NCBI RefSeq assembly: GCF_009870125.1
Contig: NC_046683.1
Coordinates: 61,333,869-61,397,868 of the forward strand
Length of the DNA: 64,000 nucleotides
Source of the DNA: Drosophila pseudoobscura
Taxonomy: Eukaryota; Arthropoda; Insecta; Diptera; Drosophilidae
Direction: 5' to 3'
The notes below the pieces were generated by a model. That model had not been told where the DNA came from. It did not search any database and saw only the letters and a list, made by a program, of their open reading frames with translations. Positions within the stretch are counted from its first letter, which is position 1, and each line of letters begins with the position of its first letter. Made by a program: the position numbers and the translations under genes. Positions 49,790 through 63,646 of the stretch are shown here, piece after piece.

Positions 49790-52700
49790 ATGGCAAAACT
49801 GTTTGTGGTTTTTGCCGTTCTGGCTTTGGCGGCCTTTAACGAAGGTAAGAGGGTCTCAGCCGAAACACTAAAGTATATGTTGCTTCTCTCCGCTTCCATT
49901 CCACCTAGTTTTAAGTTTTAATTATTGAACTGCAATTTGCATTTGGCCCGGCTGGCGGAAGTTGTCAAGACATCAATTAAAATGGCTCGACTGGTCTTCG
50001 GCCTTCAGAAAAAATGAAGGAAAAAAAAAGACAAAAAAAAACGCAAAGGGGAAAATCGAAACGAAATTTAAAAGCAGTCTTCGAGATGTGAATGTGAGGC
50101 TTAGTAACCTTGATTATGCAAAGGAAAAGGACGAGCAGATAAGTGGCTCCGACTAGTTCGGTGAAAAAAAACAACTTTCATTTTTCAAGGGAGCCCCGTA
50201 CCTTGAGCCGAAGAGAAATCCCCACACCACGTAGCACATACCACGTACCACACACCACATACTACACTCCCGTTGACATTTAAGCTGCTCTCCGATGAAT
50301 GCAGTTCGCAGATCTCCTGGCACGCCGAGCGACTCTTGACTTTGACAGGCCATCGATCATGATTATGAAGGCGAAACGAAACGAAACGAAACATACATAA
50401 ATAAATACTGGCTGCTGCTGGTGCTGCCACTGTTACCAGCTGTCAATTAACGGTTATGCAAATGTGGCAACTCCCCCTCGACGCGGACTCGGACTCGGAC
50501 GCAGACCCGGACTGTTGCCAACTGCCAGCGAAATGCAAAATGTCAAAGTTATAGCGCAGGCGCAACAAGTTTTCGGAATGCCATGGAACAATTTCTGTTT
50601 CTATACAATACAGACAGACAGACGGACAGACAGTCGGACAGATAGACAGATATTTTTGTGTTTCTGCGCTCGGTTCTCTGGTGACATCGTATTTCATAAT
50701 GCCAAACGTGTTTGCTGGCCAACACAAAGCAACACAACACAACACAACCAGCCAGACGACATGCCATGTCTATATCTATATCTATATCTAAGCCATATAC
50801 TATAAAGCCGAGCATATAGCCATACCCATGCCCGTGCCCATGCCCGTGCCCGACTCGATCTGTGCTTTTGTAACAGGAAGTGCCAGAGAGAGAGCCACGG
50901 CGACATGGCGACATGGTCCGCACCGAACCCAACCCAACCCAACCGAACCCACATTCGCAATTGAAATTCTTCCGGTTTGGCAACTCACTCACTGACAAAT
51001 CGAACCACACTCTGGTTTCCTCTTGCTCCTTCCGTCCATCCACAGCCAATGCCAGCGATCCGCTGCTCCGATTCAAGCGACAGGCCACCACCGAAGAGAC
51101 CAAGAAGGAGGAGTCGTTCGAGAAGGAGCTCTGCAAGGACAAGGATGCCGGCGAGTGGTTCCGCCTGGTGGCCGGCGAAGGCGACAACTGTCGCGACGTC
51201 ATCCAGTGCACCTCATCGGTAGGTCCATCACAGCCACACGATTGATTTACACACACCCATAACACTCGGTTTCTTCCCCGTATTCGTTGTATCCTTGCAG
51301 GGCCTGCAAGCCATTCGCTGCCCTGCCGGTCTGTACTTCGACATTGAGAAGCAGACCTGCGACTGGAAGGAGTCGGTGAAGAACTGCAAGTCCAAGAACA
51401 AGGAGCGCCGTGTGAAGCCTCTGCTCCACACGGACGAGCCACTCTGCCAGGACGGCTTCCTCGCGTGCGGCGATGGCAACTGCATTGAGCGCGGCCTCTT
51501 CTGCAACGGCGAGAAGGATTGCTCCGATGGTTCCGATGAGAACACCTGTGGTGAGTCCAAGAAAACATACTATAATAATTCAATAAGTCGTGCAGACACC
51601 CATGGGGTATTAAGTTATAGAGAGTTTTCCGAAAAACCCATGTCTACTATGATTAATGAGGTTTATCTTTTCATTGCCCACTCATTGCCACAATCCAAAG
51701 CCCTAAAAATCAAGTTATTTGTTGAGAGGATCAAGGATCGAACGAAGCTATAATCCAGTGATCTGTCATTCAATTTTGGAGCAAATTTCTATTCAATTTG
51801 ACATTTGACAACAATGATTCACAATGATTCAGCACTCTATAGAAGTAAGCCGCCAGATATTGCATGGGATTGGGATTGGGATTGGGAATGGGATTGGGAT
51901 TGGGATTGGCTTTCCCAAAATAGGCTGAGTATTATTACTCCATCATCTCAAGATGTAAGTCTTCAAGTGGCTCAAATATGTATATTCAAGCCTATGTGTG
52001 GCTGTCTGCCTGTCCGCCTGTCTTGTCTTTTGGCCGGGCGCCAAGTCGAATTTCTTTCAGTTATTCCAGTCGCAACAAGAGTCGCACCTTAAAACCGGTT
52101 GACGGCATTTAAGACATTACTTCAATGCGACCATTACAGCCCCGAGAGAGGGTAGAGGACGGACACAGAGACAGAAACAGACACTCCACTCGGCTCTCGA
52201 AAACTCCGACAACGGCATACAAGTGTCTGTCTGTCTGGGATTGGGATAGAGATAGAGATTGGGGGATGCGGCGGGGATCATTGGGATGCCAATGACGCCT
52301 ACATGCAACGGATCCGATCCGATCCGACTCTTGCTGCATTGTTGCACAGATCCGCGACACCGACCGGTTTCGTAAAGGCCCTTAGTGGCGTCTCGGCCGG
52401 CCCCGACACGAATCTCTAATGGAAATCGACTTTCGGGTGGAAATGTCAAGTGTGAAATGGAAACGAAATGAAATGTCAGACACAAAGACCCCCCCCATGG
52501 GGCCGCCAGCGATCCGCAGATCTCTCACATGAATTACCAAGATCTGCAGCCCGAACGTCCCGTACTGCCCGTACTGCTCGTACCTCTGGTAGATACGAGC
52601 ACTCGCATATGAAATATTAAATCACTAATTAGCAACATCCATCGCAACAGAGCGCTAACCTTGGACTTAATAGAAATCAAATCGAAGCACAACAAAATGC

Positions 52701-55700
52701 CTCTCCATAGGCGTTCCGAAGCGCGTTCGATTCATGTGTAAATTAGCCTTACATAAGCGGCTTAAGAGACCCATTCCATTCGCCGCAGTCGCATTTGTTT
52801 GTATATATTTTTAGCAATTGCAAAAAGCCGCAAAAAACCAAAGCCAAAAGCAGCAGCAAAATAAATAAACTAAACATCAAGCAGACAGTGTAAAAACCAC
52901 AACTAATTTAAAATAATACCAATAACAACAGACACCGAAGACTGGCATCGGGCTGGGCCGGGGCTGTCTGGGATGCGATTAGTACTAGGTATATCTCTGC
53001 TCATCGTCTGCGACGATCACCTGGCACGAGCGACATTTCCCCAAGAGGCTCACGTGGCATATAAACGATGCCTTAACGAGCTAATTAATGCCGATCCGTA
53101 CAGATATCGAGCCATCAGCCATCAGGCATAAGCCACCACCTGCCACCGTGCTCGAAGCTCATTCTGAGACCTCGCTTCTTTGTAGATTGTTGCACATCGC
53201 ATCGCATGCACAGCGCCAGAAGGCGTAACTCTTGAAATGCTCAGCGGACCATTAACTTGTAAACAATTGGATAACCAAAGCCCAAGTTTAGCCCCGCACT
53301 CCACAATGAGGAAGCCCACGTCACTTGAGGGGACCGATTAGATGGTCATACTTTGTAGGTTTTGGCACTAGAGGCACTGCAATAAGGAAAGTGTAAAAAC
53401 GAATTTTGCAAGCCCTGTTGGACAAAGAAAACTATGGAAAATACTGCGGGAAAATTGGCATATTGGGGGGAATTCAAAGGGAGTTTTGGCTTGTATTTCG
53501 CAACCCGGGCTTGTATCAATCACCTCCAGTGATCCCGGCCCGACTTCATCTCTCCATCGCCGTCTTGGCCACATCCTCTTCAGAAATAGCCATAATGACG
53601 CTCAATAAGCCAGCTTACAAATCTCAGCCGTTCCCCCTGGCCACAAAAAAAAAGACCGTAAAGCAAATAAATAAAAGAAATAAAGGCAAAGCCCTAAAAA
53701 AGTCAATAATAGTCGGGAATATGGTAAGCAATGAATGCCGAATGCTGAATACTGAATGCTGAATGCCTCCCCGAACCGGTTCGGGATGACATAACACCTG
53801 GCTTTAACGACAGATTATTGGCAAATGTGTAAGAAAGAGGCGAAAGGAAACCAGCCAAGACGACAGCCAGAGATGCCGGACAAAAAGGTCACAAGAGAGA
53901 CAAAAGCCGGCAGTAGGCGAAAAACTCTTTGCTGTACAACAAAATGCTTTGGCCTTTGCCTGCCACCCGTTGCCATTTCACTCTGCAAATAGCTGGCAGC
54001 AAATATCAAAAGGCAAATGCCAAATGAGACAACACCAAAATAATTACCGCCAATTTCTATGAAAACTTTCGCAAATGATTCGAGTGGCCATTGGCCAGTG
54101 GCCAGTGGCAAGTGCAAGGCTTACCAATTGGTTTTGGCCCGAAAGCAGATGGCCCTCATTTGCATATGGCCGACTAACGAATGGCCGAACACGTGGGTGG
54201 AGTGGTGGGTGGGGCAGTCCGTCAGTCACCCACTACCGAGTGAACGCTCTCTGAATCCCCGATCAGGCTTGAAAATTGCTCAAACACCACCAGAAAACAA
54301 CAACAAAATAATAATGAAAGAGAAATATATATTGTATATGTACTATGAAAATGAGACTCCTCGAGTGGAAGACTGTGTAGACATTTTCCATTCACTTTGC
54401 GTTTCGGTTTTCCCACCACCTCTCTTGATTGCTTTTCCAGACTGTGTCGGTTCATTGAACTAACCCCTCGCCCCGGCCCCGGCCCGGACCCGGCCACAGC
54501 CACAACCACAGCCACAGGCACATACCACACTCTGTACAGTTAGCTAATTGTTTAAATATTTATGTGAACAAGTTGAGTGAACTTTTGAGCCGGCAAGCAA
54601 AGGCGCAAGCGCAGGCAGAATACAAATATTGTCGGTGATCGAACAGCCAGTAAATTCCTGCTGAAGATCAATAGGTCCACGAGGGGGAAAGAGATATGTG
54701 TATTCGAATTATTACTATACAGTATTTGTCGTTATTTGTCTTTGCAGATATCGACAACGATCCTAATCGTGCTCCTCCCTGCGATCCCGCTGTCTGTGTC
54801 CTGCCCGACTGCTTCTGCTCGGAGGACGGCACCTCGATCCCCGGCGATCTGCCCGCCAAGGATGTGCCCATGATGATCACCATCACCTTCGACGATGCGA
54901 TCAACAACAACAACATCGAGCTGTACAAGGAGATGTTCAAGGGCCGCAAGAACCCCAACGGCTGCGACATCAAGGCCACCTACTTCGTCTCGCACAAGTA
55001 CACCAACTACTCGGCCGTCCAGGAGACAGCCCGCAAGGGCCACGAGATCGCCGTCCACTCGATCACGCACAACGACGAGGAGCGCTTCTGGTCGAACGCC
55101 ACCGTGGACGACTGGGCCAAGGAGATGGCCGGCATGAGGATCATCACCGAGAAGTACGCCAACATCACGGACAACTCGGTGGTGGGCGTGCGAGCTCCGT
55201 ACCTGCGGGTGGGCGGCAACAACCAGTTCACGATGATGGAGGAGCAGGCCTTCCTCTACGACTCCACCATCACGGCGCCCCTGTCCAACCCCCCGCTGTG
55301 GCCGTACACCATGTACTTCCGCATGCCCCACCGCTGTCACGGCAACCTGCAGAGCTGCCCCACCAGGTCGCACGCCGTCTGGGAGATGGTCATGAACGAG
55401 CTGGACCGTCGCGAGGATCCTGCCAACGACGAGTACCTGCCCGGCTGTGCCATGGTCGACTCCTGCTCGAACATCCTGACCGGCGATCAGTTCTACAACT
55501 TCCTGAACCACAACTTTGATCGCCACTACGACCAGAACCGCGCTCCTCTCGGTCTGTACTTCCATGCCGCCTGGCTGAAGAACAATCCCGAGTTCCTCGA
55601 CGCCTTCCTCTACTGGATCGACGAGATCCTGGCCAACCACAACGATGTGTACTTCGTGACGATGACCCAGGTGATCCAGTGGATGCAGAACCCACGCACC

Positions 55701-55895
55701 ATCAGCGAGGTCAAGAACTTCGAGCCCTGGAGGGAGAAGTGCGTGGTCGAGGGCAAGCCCGCCTGCTGGGTGCCCAACACCTGCAAGCTCACCTCCAAGG
55801 AGGTTCCCGGGGAGACCATCAACCTGCAGACCTGTGTGCGGTGCCCCAACAACTACCCATGGGTCAACGATCCCACTGGCGATGGTTTCTTCTAA
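49790..55895 (+). CDS. serp: Serpentine, secreted chitin deacetylase (CDA1)
   Basis: Coding exons 49790-49844, 51046-51218, 51301-51550 and 54748-55895 join in frame to 541 aa. A signal peptide (1 to about 18) is encoded almost alone by exon 1. Then follow a six-Cys chitin-binding CBM14/peritrophin-A domain (Cys48 to Cys105), an LDL-receptor class A repeat (124-159) and a CE4 polysaccharide deacetylase domain. The catalytic set is intact: TFDDA at 206-210, metal-binding His263 and His267 in HSITH, and RAPYLR from 308. It removes acetyl groups from chitin outside the cell; in fly embryos it is secreted into the tracheal lumen and limits tube length. I call it serp rather than verm because of the intact TFDDA word, the CBM14 sequence and the position upstream of the second paralogue. 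Confidence 0.93.
49845..51045 (+). other. serp: serp intron 1
   Basis: A 1.2-kb intron with CAGACAGA repeats at about 50611-50650, TATATC repeats at about 50768-50790 and CCCATGCCCGTGCC repeats at about 50825-50850. No gene is seen. Confidence 0.7.
51551..54747 (+). other. serp: serp intron 3
   Basis: A 3.2-kb intron with a TGGGAT hexamer run (51866-51910) and an A-rich leader-like stretch at about 52840-52930. No coding frame or alternative deacetylase exon was recognised. Its length, between very short exons and the large catalytic exon, makes it a likely place for tracheal or epidermal enhancers. Confidence 0.6.
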
Positions 55896-56303
55896 GTCAG
55901 CGAGCGAGATGATCTTTCTGCCCCCCCCCCCCCCCCCCTCCCCCCCCGTCCCAGTTCTTGTCCCTCTGGCGAGGCTCCTTTCTCTGAGCTCTACCAGCCA
56001 CCAGCCACAGCCACTCGATCAATCGACAATTTTTGAATTTCCTGCAAGACTTTTTTTTTATTTTTTTATTGACTGACTTTCCGAGCGCCTCCCCGGGGCA
56101 AGTCCTTGCTGTGTTACGGTTACGTTGAGACAAGATGGAGACGAAAAGACGGAAAGAAAAACTCTACAACAGAAAAGCGAAAAAGCGAACAACACCAACC
56201 ACAAGGGAGAATCAACAGCATCCACATCCACACTTGTGTCTAAATTCTTTTTTTGTAGTTTTACGTTAATTTGTATGTGTATATTTAAATGATAAAAAAT
56301 AAA
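55896..56303 (+). other. serp: serp 3'UTR with poly(A) signal
   Basis: The UTR follows the TAA stop, contains a long C run (55921-55938), and ends at AATAAA (56298-56303). Confidence 0.6.
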
Positions 56304-59300
56304 AACGAAAAAACCACAAAAAATTATATAAAAAAAAAAAACATCAAGAAAACAAATTATGGATTTCTCAATCATATTTCTCTCGTTTGCTCATCAAACA
56401 GCCGAAAAATGCATAAATGCAGATGGGCTTAGCCATGGGGGGTGTGGGGGGTTATGGCATGGAGACCCAGGCGATCCCCAGCAACAGAAATCGAAACCAC
56501 AATAATTCAACCCAATTTGTATGCTACCTACTCTACCCACTGACTTACTAACCAGTTTCTCGGAATTATCCGACAGGAAAAAATAAGCCGCAAATTTGAA
56601 TAACAATAACGCGTTTTGTGTTCAGTTTCGATTTCAGTTGCGAGTCCCGTCCCCCAGCCCCCCCCCCCCCCAGCCCCCCCCAGGCACCTCCTTCATATGG
56701 TAATTTTCAGGTTTTTCATTTCGGGCACCCAACACCGAACGCTCCAAAGTGTCGATCCGGTCTAGAATTAGATATATTAGTCTATAATATACACACATAA
56801 AGTATAAAATGCCTCTCGAGATTTGCTAATTTGTATGCGCACAAATCAATGCAAAAGCCAAAACCCAAACCAAAGCCAAAGCAAAGGCAGAAGGAGATGG
56901 CGATGGCGATGGCTATAGCGATGGCTGTGGAGATGGAGATTTGGCTCTGCTGTGAAGCTGTGGAGCTGTGGAGATGGCCAAAACTGGTTCTTGGGCCTGG
57001 CTCGGTTTGGGGTGTGACATGGGTCTGGGCTTGGGGGCTCTTTGCGCAATCCCCAAACAAATCGAAAAAGCTGCTAATTAATTTTAAGCATTGCAAATTT
57101 TTGCTGGAAATACCACAGAGATATGTATATTCACAGACACATATGAAATTCATACGATATTTATATGCTTTACACATTTATTTAGCTGCACAAATGAATA
57201 TTATTTAGCTTTTTTTTGGTACGAATTCGACGCATAAATAAGTTTTATCACCAATCAAGGTAAGCGGCTCTCTGAGGCTTCAAAAAGTGGCCCAAAAAAC
57301 GAGTTCCCTACGATCGCCACACCGTGCCGTGTGTGTGCCGCAGTGTGAGTGCATCTGTGTGAGTGTAACTTGAGCAAACTTTTACTTTTGCCAAGCCGAG
57401 GTAAGTGAACTAGTTGCAAAGTGGGCGATTTGCATAAATTGCACACGGGACGACGACAAACGACAAACGCAGGCAGGCAGGTAGGACAGCCCCTGTCCTC
57501 GGCTGCACAGTGGATCCCAGTCGATGTGGTCGGGTTAGGGATATAAGTAGTACAGCCCAACTAATGCAAAGTTTAAATGAAAATCCATGCCCGAAATCTG
57601 CGAAAAATGGCAGAGTCTCCACACACCCTTCCTTCTGCTTTTAAGCAGCTTCCCCTTCCCATCTTTCCCTCTAGAGCTTCACAGCTGTTCTATTAATTAA
57701 TTTCATTTGCTTCTGCTTTCTCCGCTGCTCTCCTACCAGTGTGTCCGACAAGTGGCAACGGCTAACCAGCCACACAATTCTCGAATATGCTTCCTGGTTC
57801 TGAGAGTCTTGCTCCATTGGATGTGAATATGCCAGTTACTGGCTATTCGGGTGACGTCAATGCGACAAGGTGATCAGACATGGGACCCAGCCAGGTGCTG
57901 GGGCTGTGACGTCGCCCTGGGGGCAGCGCAGGAGAGAGGCCAGGCCATTTACAGATGAGGCTCCCCGCAAATGAAATAATTGCATAATCACCAAGTCGGC
58001 AAACTGTTGAAAATGTTTAAAAAAGAAAAGAAACAGATCGCAGTTGATTGCCGATGATGAGTTTTTCAAATGGAAATGAAAATTGAAAGTCAAAGGCAAA
58101 GGCAAACAAACACTCTTCCACACGCACACACACACAGCAATGGAGGCACAGAGACACGCACATTGTCTTAAATACTGAAGATATACTAAAAAGAAAGTCC
58201 GTTATTTGCTACAGGCCTTCGGATGCTCTTGGCTTGCCATAAATTAAACGCCCCACAGCCCCACAGCCCCTAGCCGTCCCCCGGTGCGGATCGAAGCCGA
58301 TGATGACGATGATGACGATGATAGGGAGAGCCAGAAGGAGAAGGCAATGGCGAAGGAGAAGGAGAAGATACAACAAAGCGGACGAAGGGTGGTGAGGGGC
58401 CCGTTATGCAACTCTCCAGCTCGCGTTTTTTTGATTTTTTTCTGTTTTTATGGTTATGCATTTCTTTTACAGTTTACAGGCTCATCTTCAACTTCGACTT
58501 GGCTCGGTTTATTGTCTTGGCCATCACACCACACTCCATACTCCACACCATTTCCTTCATTAACAATTCCGTTTTTGTACGAAGAAATTTCTCTTTTCTC
58601 AGCCAAGACCGAGCCCGAGCCCGAGACTGAGGCTGAGACGACCCAAGCTTGAGCGCTCTGCTGATCAAGGACAGCTTTGGCTGCTGCTGGAAAAAGGTCT
58701 AATCCAAGCGTCCAAGCGTTTTGCTTCTCCAATTAGTATGCAAAATAGTTATGCGTTAATTGATCGAAGGACCATGGAAAAGCCCACTGGCTGGGCGTTG
58801 TTTTTTGATTGTTTTTGTACGGATCAAAAGTGTGTCACTCACTCTGTAAACTCGTATGGACGACCTTTCAAAGCAGAGCCCACAGCAGCTGCCAAAAAAA
58901 GGTTAAAACGCTTACAAATTTAAATCAAATCGGAAACAATAACAGCAACAACAACAGCCACAAAATCGAGGGCAACTAAATTATGTAAATCCGTAAAACC
59001 CATCGACAAAAAAAACAAAATCCAACGATGATAAAATAAAACGATTTTCACTCTTCATCTGGTCATCGCTTTGGGGCGCCCAGTGCCCAGTGCCCATCAT
59101 CAACATTTTCACTCTAATTGAAAAACCAGTTTTAACAGTTGATTAAACAGCGGAAAGATGCAGCACAGTAATAATAATAATCAGCTTTTTTTGGGTCTTT
59201 TTTCGTTGGCTGGCTTTCCGATGAGATTGAGATTGAGGGATTATATCACACCAGAGCGCAGAAATTAATTGTAACTAAGAAACTAAAAAAAAAAAAAACA

Positions 59301-59792
59301 AAAACCTGCAATCGGCAACCAATTTTGCAAGCAGCAGCCGCAAGAAGGTGAACCGCTTTTTGCAGCATCTTCGTGCCAAGTGGCACGACGGCAACCTTCA
59401 CCCGCGTGGCTGCCACTCCACTCCACTCCACTCCAGTTGTGGACTCCATCCAATTGGTAATTGGCAATTGGTAAATCGTACGAGTACGAGTACGAGTATA
59501 TCGCAATTAAAATGTAATTGTCATCTGTGGCAATTCCAAGAATTTTCCAGCACACCCGCCGCACAATGCGCATACGCCACGTTGCCACGTTGGCACGGCC
59601 TTTCTGTCCGCCTGTGCATGTTCTCATTTGCCTGAGGCTCTCTGCGCGACACCACAACAGAACTCGTTTTCAAGTTCAGGAAATGGCTATGCAATGTGTA
59701 CATATACTCGAAATACTCGAATAAATTGCATTAACACGCCACCAGCCATCGATTCCTTCTAGATCGGACACGAATAAAACTTAATTGACATG

Positions 59793-59829
<37 letters not shown>

Positions 59830-61362
59830 CTTTGGCTCTGGCATCGGGCTGTCTATTGGTCCATTGATCAGCGGCTAAGTGATGCAGTCAACAAATAAAA
59901 AAGCAAAAGGGGGAAACCATTGGAGAAACACTTGACAGATTCGTGCTGATGATCAATTGCCCTATCGATCGCTACAATGGGAGAATAAATCAAGTGTGTT
60001 TGAGTGTTTCTGGTAGGATCAGCTTATCAGTTCTGTTCCTTCTCTCTGAAGACACACCTCTGATGGTCTTATGGTTCAACATCTCCAAGGAACTCTCATT
60101 TCTCAAACCCTTGAGACGTGTACCGCTATGCTTATCTCCGAATCTTCTGATTCTCCATTCCCTGCGCAAATGTTGACCATTTCCTGTTGATTCTCTCGAT
60201 TCCCGTTACAAACTGGATGGGGATCGGTGTATGCCCGGAGCACACAAGGTTTCTGCGGGCTGTCCCCAACAATTTCATATCCGCAAACATGCTCCGTTTT
60301 GTTGCTGTTGTTTCTTCTTGTGTACACACACTCGGGGATCGCTTATTGAATAACAGGGCCTGGCCTGGTCTGGCCAGGCCTGGCCTGGACCGATCGCTTG
60401 GTATGTGGTGGCCCTTAAATCGTGTGCTGCTGTGCCCCTGCACCTCTTTCATCTGCTTTACATAACAGCAAACGGAGAGTGCAAAAAGAGGGTAAACAAG
60501 GCAAAAACAGTTAACAACGGCATCATTAATTTGACATTAATTAAAAAAACCTCATGATCTTCAGAGGCAGGGACAGAGACAGGGCCGGAGTCCGAGCGAG
60601 AGCCAGAGCCAGAGATGGAGTTAAATTTAACAACTGGTGACTCAGCGGCAATCGAAAACAAGACTCTCTTTTGCTGGAATACCTGCGGCAGGAGAGGTTT
60701 AATAACCTTTTAGTGTCTTAGCCACGTTAACAAGAATTTTATGCGACCGATGTGCTTGGCATAACCGATCCCCGGACAGACACCGGGAGGCTCATCGTAA
60801 GTTCCAGACCCGGCCAGGCCGGGCTTCTTTAATATGCAGCGAGTGTCCGCAATTGGGATTCTCGGATCGTTCGGGTGAAAATAAAAAGTAATCGTAACTA
60901 GACAAGAAACGTGTGCAAGAAACCCGGAGAGAAGTGTCACAAAAAGGAGTAAAAGAAACAGTTACGAAATCGAGATTTTGTATATTAATAGTCGGTGGTG
61001 GGTTGGGGCTAGAATCGAGTGGTAGAATCGAGAGATAATGAAGCCAAGCCAAGCCAAGCCGATCCGATGTCGCAGATGTTCAAACAAAAGACTTGGCAAT
61101 TCATGGTCAGTGGCAGAAAGAGATTGATGGGCATTTGGATTTGATTTATGTCTAAGATGACAGACGATCAGACGATCAGACGATGACTAACTAATAGTAG
61201 AGCCCAGCCCAGCCCTAATCCGTACCCGAATCCGAACGCCCAAAAGCAGCAGGCCCCAGAGGTGCAGTCGGAGAAGTCACCCACACAATCGAGCACACAA
61301 ATACATGCATATACTATGTGTGCATTCCCATATCGGTACGATCCCGCGCTCCCACCTGCGCC
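56304..61362. other. serp-verm intergenic region
   Basis: About 5 kb without a credible frame. It contains simple repeats such as GGCGAT at about 56898-56930, GAGAAG at about 58340-58370 and TGGCTC hexamers at 59790-59840. A GC-rich palindrome-like run of CCTGG/CCAGG lies at about 60358-60390. It probably holds control DNA for one or both deacetylase genes, but no specific site can be named. Confidence 0.5.
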
Positions 61363-61369
61363 TATAAAT
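61363..61369 (+). promoter_or_regulatory. verm: TATA box, candidate verm promoter
   Basis: TATAAAT is followed about 20-30 bp later by TTCTTCACACTC, giving a leader of about 580 nt or a spliced leader (a TAGTGTAAGC donor near 61685 and a GGTCTAG acceptor just before the ATG exon are candidates). An initiator TCAGTT at 61787-61792 without a TATA box is an alternative start. Confidence 0.35.
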
Positions 61370-61973
61370 GCTAATTAACCTTTCTTCACACTCGCACACA
61401 CACAGACACACAGAGGCAGAGACAGAGACAGGAGAGCCGCTCGGCCTCGGCTCGCCCTCGTGTCACCCTCGGCTCGCCCTCATGCCTTGGCATTTTAAAA
61501 TACGATCCACAAGAGCCGCCCCAGCGCTACCCCGTCGAAAGCTCTGCGCCGGCGCGACTGCCGCTGCCCGTGCTGCCCGGGCTGCAGTGTTGAGCTTCCG
61601 AGCCCCGAAACCCACCACACGGCCGCGGCCAAGACACACCACGGCTTAATAAATAGAACTCGTTGGCCCCGGCCAACACCTAGTGTAAGCGTGGCTGTGT
61701 ATTGGAAGAGTGCTCCGTTCACTCCACTTCCATTCCGATCATCATCCCCCACGCAGAGTCCGCAGACAGGGTCTTGTTCATTCCGTTCAGTTGCTCAGTG
61801 CGCAAATGTTAGTCTTCAACAAAGTTTCAACAAAGTTTCTCTTGCCTCTGTACTGCCTAAATGTATAACCTTTCGATTTAAGAGTTGATTTTTTTTTTAC
61901 GTGCTGGCTAACCTCTTTTTTTTTGCTGTTTCTTGTTTTTATTCGATGGTCTAGAAGGCGCTGGAAATAAATC

Positions 61974-63646
61974 ATGGCGCGTATCCACTGGGCATTCTTT
62001 GTGTCCATCATGTGCCTGTGCATGGCAGCTGGTGAGTACTCGAAATTAGTAGCTTTAGTAGCACTTAGAGCTTAAGCAGCCGCCACGTCGGCTTCGCCCA
62101 ATTGACCTTTATCGGTGGAAACTCCACGGCGAATTTTCGCAAGGTTGCAAAAAAACAATGAAATAAACGCAAAAACAAACCACTCGGCACTCGGCGGTCG
62201 GCAGTCGGCACTCGGCGGCTTCGGTCGTTGGCCAAGGCAAATAAACTTGAAAAAATGATGATCGAAAATATCGGAGTTGTTGCAAGTCATTAGCGGCATG
62301 CGATCGATCAAATTTATCCTTCGATCGGTGATGCAATACCCCCAGAAAACCAGAAACCTCAAACCAGAAATAGCTGAGCGAACATCAGATTGTGATCGAG
62401 ATGGAGATGGAGATGGAAAGACAATCGAAAAGGAAACCGAGAAAACTGTGGCATGAGGACGAAACCGGAGTTGGCCATAAGCCAAAAAAAAAAAAACATC
62501 AAAATTAGCATAGGCAAAACGAGCAAAACCTGCGACTGGCTGGCTGGCTGGCAATCGGTTCCGTTTTAATATATTTTTGGACTCGGCAACGTTGTTTATG
62601 CAATAATCATTTTAATGTTGAACCGAAAACGGGTTCCCAATACACCAACAACAGTTAGGTTAGCCAATCCCCGTACCGAACCGTACCGAACCGAACCCGT
62701 TTGAGCAGACACCTTACGTGAGAAACTGCCAGTCAACCAGGCAGGCACATTCCCCAGTTCCATTTCCATTTCCATATCCATCTGGAGATATGGCCATGTC
62801 TGCGCCTATAAATGGCAGGTGAGCCCCGAGGCTTTCGTTGCCCTTTCGTTTTCATTTGAACGCCGCGTCGTGCCGCGAGATGAAGATAAAGACGGTGGCT
62901 ATGAACAAAAATGAGAGTTGTTTTGGGTCGGTCGGCTAGAAGTGGTACTCGGTACTCGGTACTGGTACTGGTACTGCCACTCGTATTTCCCCACCAGCGC
63001 AGACCAAACCGGTTGTTCGCTTTGGAGTACGAAAACAGTTCGAGCCACTATTATATTATAATATATTATTATGAGGTATTATAGAACAGGCTTAGGCTTA
63101 TCACACAACAAGATAAAATCCACAGGAATGCGAATTCCAGATCAAATCCATAAATATATACTGCCCGAATTCGAATTCGATTTCGAAATCGAATGATGAT
63201 TATTCCAACCATGATTTACACACTTTCTTATAAGCAACCAGACTCATTTACTCCATTTCAAACAGGAAAATCCCAGCAGGAGAAGCTGGAGGGCGTTGAC
63301 GTCGAGGAGGTCTGTGCGGATCGTCCCGCCGACGAGTACTTCCGCCTGGAGGCCGATGGCGACTGCCGCGAGGTGTACAGGTAAGGGAGCACACTCCAAG
63401 CAACTTCCAGAGATTGTCCGATTTCCTGCAGTCTATATGGCTATGCTATTGTTCTTTAAAACCAACCAAACAACCAACCAACCAACCAACCAACTCTTTG
63501 TATCGGTATCGAAAGGTGCGACAGCGCCGGTGAAGATGGCAGCAATCGCCTGGCACCGATTAAATGTGCCGGCGGCTTGGCGTTCGATGTTTTGCGACAG
63601 CTTTGCGATTGGAAATCGAACGTGAAGAATTGCGATGTCCAAGAAA
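61974..63646 (+). CDS. verm: Vermiform, secreted chitin deacetylase (CDA2), 5' part only
   Basis: Three coding exons are visible: 61974-62031, 63266-63380 and 63516-63646. The first encodes a signal peptide (1 to about 19). The next two encode a complete six-Cys CBM14 chitin-binding domain (Cys36 to Cys97) with DEYFRLEADGDC and LCDWKSNVKNC, the pattern of insect CDA2/Vermiform. The LDLa and deacetylase parts lie beyond the right edge. The next exon may begin at 63972 or 63985, where two acceptors (GAAG and TTAG) occur; the first would read SPLSAKVLL in frame. Intron positions parallel serp, in that the signal peptide lies on its own exon ending in phase 1, which supports tandem duplication. 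Known role: secreted with Serp to the tracheal lumen to control tube length and chitin fibre structure. Confidence 0.9.
62032..63265 (+). other. verm: verm intron 1
   Basis: A 1.2-kb intron. It contains a TATAAAT word at about 62810, which could be an internal promoter, and a perfect 20-bp palindrome at 63175-63194, 70 bp before exon 2. No gene is seen. Confidence 0.6.

Noticed and set aside
54732..55640. 302-codon minus-strand frame opposite serp exon 4
   Set aside because: Val/Gly/Asp-rich shadow of the strongly codon-biased deacetylase exon.
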